Source: Pseudobutyrivibrio ruminis (GTDB taxonomy: Bacteria > Bacillota > Clostridia > Lachnospirales > Lachnospiraceae). From it: DNA of 58,810 nucleotides. A program made the translations under genes and the position numbers. This document shows, in pieces, positions 54,824-58,810 of this stretch. Positions within the stretch are counted from its first letter, which is position 1. Every line of letters starts with the position of its first letter. Where the stretch lies: contig SVES01000017.1 in NCBI GenBank assembly GCA_015057305.1, forward strand, positions 1-58,810, in the 5' to 3' direction. The notes beneath the pieces were generated by a model, which saw only the letters and a list, made by a program, of their open reading frames with translations, had not been told where the DNA came from and made no database searches.

Positions 54824-55810
54824 ATGAAACAAATACAGCTTGGAACAATCGGTAGCGGTGTAATTGTTCATTCCATACTTGATAATGTAAAAAGGAATGA
54901 AGGAATAGTTCTTACAGCAGTTTATTCTCGTTCTAAAGAAAAAGCACTGTCTCTTGCAAAAAAATATGATTGCGAGAAGACCTATACAGATATGGATGCT
55001 TTTCTTTCTGATGATGAAATAAATACAGTATATATCGCAATTCCAAATCTTCTTCATTATGAATACACAAAACAAGCCCTCCTTGCTGGCAAGAATGTAA
55101 TCTGTGAAAAGCCCTTTACAACAAGGTATTCACAAGCAAAGGAGCTTGCAGATATAGCAAACGAAAAGGGACTCTTCCTTGTTGAAGCTGCACCAACAAG
55201 CTTTCTTCCCAATTTTAAAGTTCTGAAGGATGCGCTTACAAAGATTGGGAAAATTAAACTGGTAATGAGCAATTACAGCCAGTACTCAAGTCGTTATGAT
55301 GCTGTTCTCAAAGGGGAAAAGCCGGCTATATTCGACCCGGAATATGCAGGGGGCTGCTTGATGGATATCAATTTCTACAATATTCTTTTAAATGTTCTTC
55401 TCTTTGGAAAGCCAAAGAAATCAACATATTATGCAAACCTCTACCCTGGTTTAGCTGATACCTCAGGAATCATGGTAATGGAATACGATGGTTTCACAAG
55501 TACAAACGCTGGCGCAAAAGATACATGGGGAGAATGTTTTTTCCAGATAGAGGGAGAAAAAGGCTACATATATATTGAAAATGGCTCAAACGGAATAAAA
55601 TCTGTCCGAGTTGTCACCAAGGACAGTGATGATACATACAACCGCCAGACTGAGCCTGACCGTTGGTATTATGAAATAAAAGAAATCACAAACTTCTTTT
55701 TATCAGGTGATAAGGATGCAATATCTCAAAGACTTACAAAAACTCTTGAGACTGTTGAGATTATGGAGAGTGCTAGAAAGGCTGCAGGAATTATTTATCC
55801 CGGCGATTGA
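54824..55810 (+). CDS. Gfo/Idh/MocA-family oxidoreductase
   Basis: 328 residues from the ATG at 54824; a TTG at 54806 is the alternative, and neither has a strong ribosome binding site. The NAD(P)-binding IQLGTIGSGVIVHSIL and the EKPFTT motif (catalytic Lys) are family hallmarks. YAGGCLMDINFYNILLNVLLFG matches the C-terminal domain. These enzymes oxidise or reduce sugars and related alcohols; the substrate is unknown. It follows the HEYAH protein gene by about 33 bp. Any role in sulfonate breakdown is speculative. Confidence 0.88.
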   Translation: MKQIQLGTIGSGVIVHSILDNVKRNEGIVLTAVYSRSKEKALSLAKKYDCEKTYTDMDAFLSDDEINTVYIAIPNLLHYEYTKQALLAGKNVICEKPFTTRYSQAKELADIANEKGLFLVEAAPTSFLPNFKVLKDALTKIGKIKLVMSNYSQYSSRYDAVLKGEKPAIFDPEYAGGCLMDINFYNILLNVLLFGKPKKSTYYANLYPGLADTSGIMVMEYDGFTSTNAGAKDTWGECFFQIEGEKGYIYIENGSNGIKSVRVVTKDSDDTYNRQTEPDRWYYEIKEITNFFLSGDKDAISQRLTKTLETVEIMESARKAAGIIYPGD

Positions 55811-55828
55811 AAACAAAGAAATGAAGAA

Positions 55829-55886
55829 TTCCCTGTTACATTAACAAGCATATATATAGCTTGTTAATTACAGGGAACTCTTTTTT
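55829..55886. terminator. Bidirectional terminator, truncated member of the H1 hairpin family
   Basis: TTCCCTGTTACATTAACAAGC and GCTTGTTAATTACAGGGAA (55829-55849 / 55859-55877) enclose ATATATATA, and six T follow on the plus strand. The lower stem resembles the ends of the 82-bp family (CTGGTTACATTCACAAGC ... GCTTGCGAATTACCAG at 20794-20875), with the whole upper part missing. It lies between convergent oxidoreductase and permease genes. Confidence 0.8.
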
Positions 55887-56652
55887 ATCGCACCCCAAAT
55901 CTGTATAGAAACTTCTTACCTAAAAACCTAATCAATTTATCTGCAAGAAATCCTATTAATCCAAGTGTAAAAATACCTGCAAAAATCCAATCTGTCCTAT
56001 AGTAGAGACGGGATGTATAAATTAGATATCCTAGTCCCTCTGATGCCGCAAGCATTTCTGCTGCTACAATACAGATAATTGCACCGCTTAATCCTAATCG
56101 AGCTCCTGTAAATATATTAGGAATTGCGGATGGCACTATTACAGTAAAGAATGTTCTACATTTACTTGCGCCCATTGATTCTGCTGCCTCTATTAGTGAG
56201 TGATCCACACTTCTTACACCTGCAATTGTATTTACCATAACAGGGAAAATAACTGCATAGAAAATTAATGCAACCTTTGATGTCTCACCTACTCCAAACC
56301 ATAATAAAAATAAAGTAATAAATCCAATAGCGGGAACAAACCTAAAAAAATTTAAGAATGGTTCAAATATGTAACTTATTACTTTAAAGTTTCCTACGCA
56401 TAATCCAACTGGAATAGCGAATATTAAACCAAGGATCCAGCCTTTTAGGACTCTTCCCATGCTTACAACAATATCTGCCCACAGCGTGCCACTAGTAATC
56501 AGACTCTTTGCTCCATCCAAAGTCACAAGAGGATTCGGAAGGAAATCGTCTGTGTAAAATAATGCTCCAAAACTCCATATCACCAATAAAAGGATCCATG
56601 TAATTGCACCGCTTTTAACTATTTTTGTTATTATGCTATTTTGATTCTCCAT
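55885..56652 (-). CDS. ABC transporter permease, sulfonate/taurine/nitrate type (SsuC/TauC-like)
   Basis: 255 residues with about six helices. The EAA loop for ATPase contact reads EAAESMGASKCRTFFTVIVPSAIPNIFTGARLGL, typical of the SsuC/TauC/NrtB group. It is the last gene of a three-gene importer operon, starting 9 bp after the ATPase gene stop codon. The substrate is probably a sulfonate given the neighbouring glycyl radical enzyme, but thiamine precursors, nitrate or aromatic acids use related systems. Confidence 0.88.
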   Translation of the reverse strand: MENQNSIITKIVKSGAITWILLLVIWSFGALFYTDDFLPNPLVTLDGAKSLITSGTLWADIVVSMGRVLKGWILGLIFAIPVGLCVGNFKVISYIFEPFLNFFRFVPAIGFITLFLLWFGVGETSKVALIFYAVIFPVMVNTIAGVRSVDHSLIEAAESMGASKCRTFFTVIVPSAIPNIFTGARLGLSGAIICIVAAEMLAASEGLGYLIYTSRLYYRTDWIFAGIFTLGLIGFLADKLIRFLGKKFLYRFGVR

Positions 56653-56661
56653 GGCATCCTC

Positions 56662-57732
56662 CTAAATATAGTACATTTCAGGGTTATCCTTAAGCACTTC
56701 ATTAATTAACGTATATGCGTTATTTTCATCAAAAGCATAAAGCCTTGTAACCTTGAAATATACCTCATCTCCTTTTCTCACTGCAAAGTCCTCTATCTGA
56801 TGAGACGCTTTTATCTCCAAATTCTCGTAAGAAATTGTAAGCTCCACATTGTTTCCTCTAAATTCTGTGTCAACAATTTTCCCCTTCATATTCGCGCTGG
56901 ATTTTTCCAGCTTCTCATCTGCAGGAATAACCTGCACAAACTCAGGTCTAATTGCTGCCTTGGGAGCATTTTTCTGTTTTGAAAATCCTTTTAGCTTTTC
57001 ATATTCATAGTTCTCTAGAATTACAGACTCACCTATAAATTGTGCTACAAATGCAGTTCTCGGATTACGATATATATCAACTGGTGTTCCTATCTGTTCC
57101 ACTTTTCCTTTATTTGTGATAATAAGTTCGTCTGCTACCTCAACTGCCTCATCCTGGTCATGTGTAACAAATATACTAGTTATACCAAGCTTTTCAATCA
57201 TTTCTTTTAGCCAACGCCTTAATTCTTTTCTAACCTTGGCGTCGATAGCTGCAAATGGTTCATCTAAAAGTAATACCTGAGGTTCAGTGGCAAGCGCTCT
57301 AGCAAATGCCACCCTTTGCCTCTGCCCCCCAGAAAGCTGATCAGGATATCTTTTTCCTAGTCCTTCTAATCCTACAAGCTCTAATAGTTCTTCCACTTTA
57401 GCAGCTATTTCTTCCTTGCTCTTTTTCCTAACCCTCATACCATAGGCTATGTTGTCAAATACTGTAAGATAAGGAAACAGTGCATAGCTTTGAAACACAA
57501 ATCCAATTCCTCTATCCTGTACCGATATATCATTGACCAGCTTGCCATCAATATAAATATTGCCATCATCCTGATGCTCAAGGCCTGCTATCATTCTAAG
57601 AATCGTTGTTTTTCCACTACCACTAGGGCCTAAAAGTGCTATTAACTTTCCTTTTTCAATTTCAAAGCTGACGTCATTTGAAGCCTTAAAATTTCCAAAT
57701 GTTTTATTGATATTTTCTAGTTTTATATACAT
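56662..57732 (-). CDS. ABC transporter ATP-binding protein with C-terminal TOBE-like domain
   Basis: 356 residues. Walker [11 protein letters not shown]-loop [14 protein letters not shown], signature [15 protein letters not shown] and Walker [13 protein letters not shown] are complete. Residues about 240-356 add a TOBE-like regulatory domain, as in CysA (sulfate) or PotA, whereas SsuB/TauB usually lack it at about 255 residues. The extra domain could sense substrate or a metabolic signal. It lies 22 bp after the binding-protein gene and 9 bp before the permease gene. Confidence 0.92.
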   Translation of the reverse strand: MYIKLENINKTFGNFKASNDVSFEIEKGKLIALLGPSGSGKTTILRMIAGLEHQDDGNIYIDGKLVNDISVQDRGIGFVFQSYALFPYLTVFDNIAYGMRVRKKSKEEIAAKVEELLELVGLEGLGKRYPDQLSGGQRQRVAFARALATEPQVLLLDEPFAAIDAKVRKELRRWLKEMIEKLGITSIFVTHDQDEAVEVADELIITNKGKVEQIGTPVDIYRNPRTAFVAQFIGESVILENYEYEKLKGFSKQKNAPKAAIRPEFVQVIPADEKLEKSSANMKGKIVDTEFRGNNVELTISYENLEIKASHQIEDFAVRKGDEVYFKVTRLYAFDENNAYTLINEVLKDNPEMYYI

Positions 57733-57754
57733 AACCTATGTCCTTTTATCTGTA

Positions 57755-58795
57755 TTATTCCACTGTAACTGAATCTGGATATACCGCTTTAAGTGCGGTC
57801 AAATCTGTATAATCTAAAATGTTGTAATCTTCAAATCGGCCACCTGCAACTGCCCAATCCTTAATACCATTCAAATGATCAAGAGTTTCCTGTGTAAAAT
57901 CTGTTACAAGCTTTGTGGCTTCGATATCGCTCAAGAACTGATCCTGGCTTACACCTGACGCTGCTTCAAAATCTGCTGCAGCAGCTTCTTTATTATTTTC
58001 AATCCATTCTGCAATATCTTCCTGCGCTTCAATAAATGCTTTTACTAGCTCAGGATTCTCATTTAAGTAATCTGAAGTTGATATATAATATGCATCTGTA
58101 TATAGATTTAAATCATTTAGTGTGAGAATTGAATTAAACCCAGCTTCCTCTAGCTTTGCCGCATTCTGCCCAGATGCCCATACTGCCTGTACATCACCAG
58201 TTGTCATTAAAGCAACTGCACTTGCCATACTGTCTACTGATACAATATTCTGCTCTGATTCAGCTATACCAGCAGATTCATATGTCTTTGCCACCCAATA
58301 ATCCCAAACCGTTCCTGTTTGTGTTGCAAATGGGACATTGGCTAAATCCTCTACAGAAGTAATACCGTCAGCAACGTATAGAGAACCACCCTGTGTTCCT
58401 GCAGATGTGCTAAGTCTATCTACTATAACCAAATTTGTTTCTTCTTTTGTATTTCCTATCCTGTTTACTGCAGCATAGTCGGCTAGGTTTCCAAAATCCG
58501 CCTGCCCCATTGCAACAGCATCAACTGTATTTACACCTGCTGCAAACTCTGATATTTCGACCTTTATTCCATGCTTCTCAAAAATCCCTTCCTTATCGCC
58601 AATAACTGCATACCAATGGGATGAACCTCCTGTCATAATCGCAAGTCGTACTGTAGTAAGCTCTCCTGTTTCTGATGTAGTTTCTGATAAATTAGAATTA
58701 TCACTTGCTGTTTCGGCGGTATTATTTGCTCCGCAAGCAACTGCTCCTATTCCCAAAGCTGCTGTTAGTAATAATGCAAAAATTTTCTTTTTCAT
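57755..58795 (-). CDS. Substrate-binding lipoprotein of a sulfonate-type ABC importer (SsuA/TauA/NMT1-like)
   Basis: 346 residues. The signal peptide ends in GAVACGANN, so Cys21 should be lipidated. The mature protein resembles the NMT1/SsuA fold: VRLAIMTGGSSHWYAVIGDKEGIFEKHGIKVEI, VDAVAMGQADFG and FATQTGTVWDYWVAKTYESAGI. This group binds alkanesulfonates, taurine, nitrate or pyrimidine precursors. A GGAGG ribosome binding site lies in the last 15 bases of the window, so the promoter is outside it. Substrate assignment to a sulfonate rests on the glycyl radical enzyme and sulfite reductase nearby. Confidence 0.88.
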   Translation of the reverse strand: MKKKIFALLLTAALGIGAVACGANNTAETASDNSNLSETTSETGELTTVRLAIMTGGSSHWYAVIGDKEGIFEKHGIKVEISEFAAGVNTVDAVAMGQADFGNLADYAAVNRIGNTKEETNLVIVDRLSTSAGTQGGSLYVADGITSVEDLANVPFATQTGTVWDYWVAKTYESAGIAESEQNIVSVDSMASAVALMTTGDVQAVWASGQNAAKLEEAGFNSILTLNDLNLYTDAYYISTSDYLNENPELVKAFIEAQEDIAEWIENNKEAAAADFEAASGVSQDQFLSDIEATKLVTDFTQETLDHLNGIKDWAVAGGRFEDYNILDYTDLTALKAVYPDSVTVE

Positions 58796-58810
58796 AAACC
58801 TATATCCTCC

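Overview
The window looks like chromosomal DNA of an anaerobic, low-GC Lachnospiraceae-type Firmicute (Butyrivibrio/Pseudobutyrivibrio/Roseburia-like). The clues are AT-rich sequence, AGGAGG-type ribosome binding sites, a glycyl radical enzyme, oxygen-independent HemZ, an anaerobic-type sulfite reductase and many cyclic-nucleotide signalling proteins. This placement is an inference from gene content. I see no rRNA, tRNA, CRISPR array, insertion sequence or prophage.

Layout. 1-12.4 kb: the 5' part of a large secreted surface protein, a sensor kinase with two solute-binding domains, an ilvE / GGDEF-EAL / glyA operon, and a divergent EAL protein / flavin-reductase-like pair. 12.4-24.8 kb: housekeeping genes (hisS, hemZ, a metallo-beta-lactamase-fold hydrolase, relA/spoT, an ABC-F ATPase, pyk, eno), interrupted by unusually long intergenic foldback elements. 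24.9-38.3 kb: a mostly minus-strand signalling stretch: RsbW-like kinase, a duplicated HATPase-like protein, STAS protein, MATE transporter fused to an RsbW-like kinase domain, TIM-barrel protein, PAS-class III nucleotide cyclase, double cyclic-nucleotide-binding protein, LOR-family protein, PreA-like dihydropyrimidine dehydrogenase, lipoprotein and S66 peptidase, all downstream of glmS.

39.5-58.8 kb reads as one sulfur-acquisition region. It has siroheme genes (hemC, a cobA-hemD fusion, precorrin-2 dehydrogenase), a LysR regulator, a siroheme sulfite reductase, a TusA-like protein, a thioredoxin-like protein, a ThiS-like carrier ending in GGGC, a ThiF/MoeB-type E1, a JAMM peptidase and an O-acetylhomoserine sulfhydrylase. 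Next come a glycyl radical enzyme with residues expected of an isethionate-type sulfo-lyase, its activase, a short formate/nitrite-family channel and a sulfonate-type ABC importer. My reading: sulfonate is imported, C-S cleavage releases sulfite, sulfite is reduced by the siroheme enzyme, and the sulfur goes to homocysteine through a protein thiocarboxylate. A 17-bp near-palindrome immediately downstream of the -10 boxes of both metY and the glycyl radical enzyme suggests one repressor controls both ends of this route.

Two repeat classes are not explained by ordinary annotation. One is a pair of related 734-751 bp giant inverted repeats (12423-13156 and 22691-23441). The other is an 82-bp hairpin family with three full copies, one diverged copy and one truncated copy.
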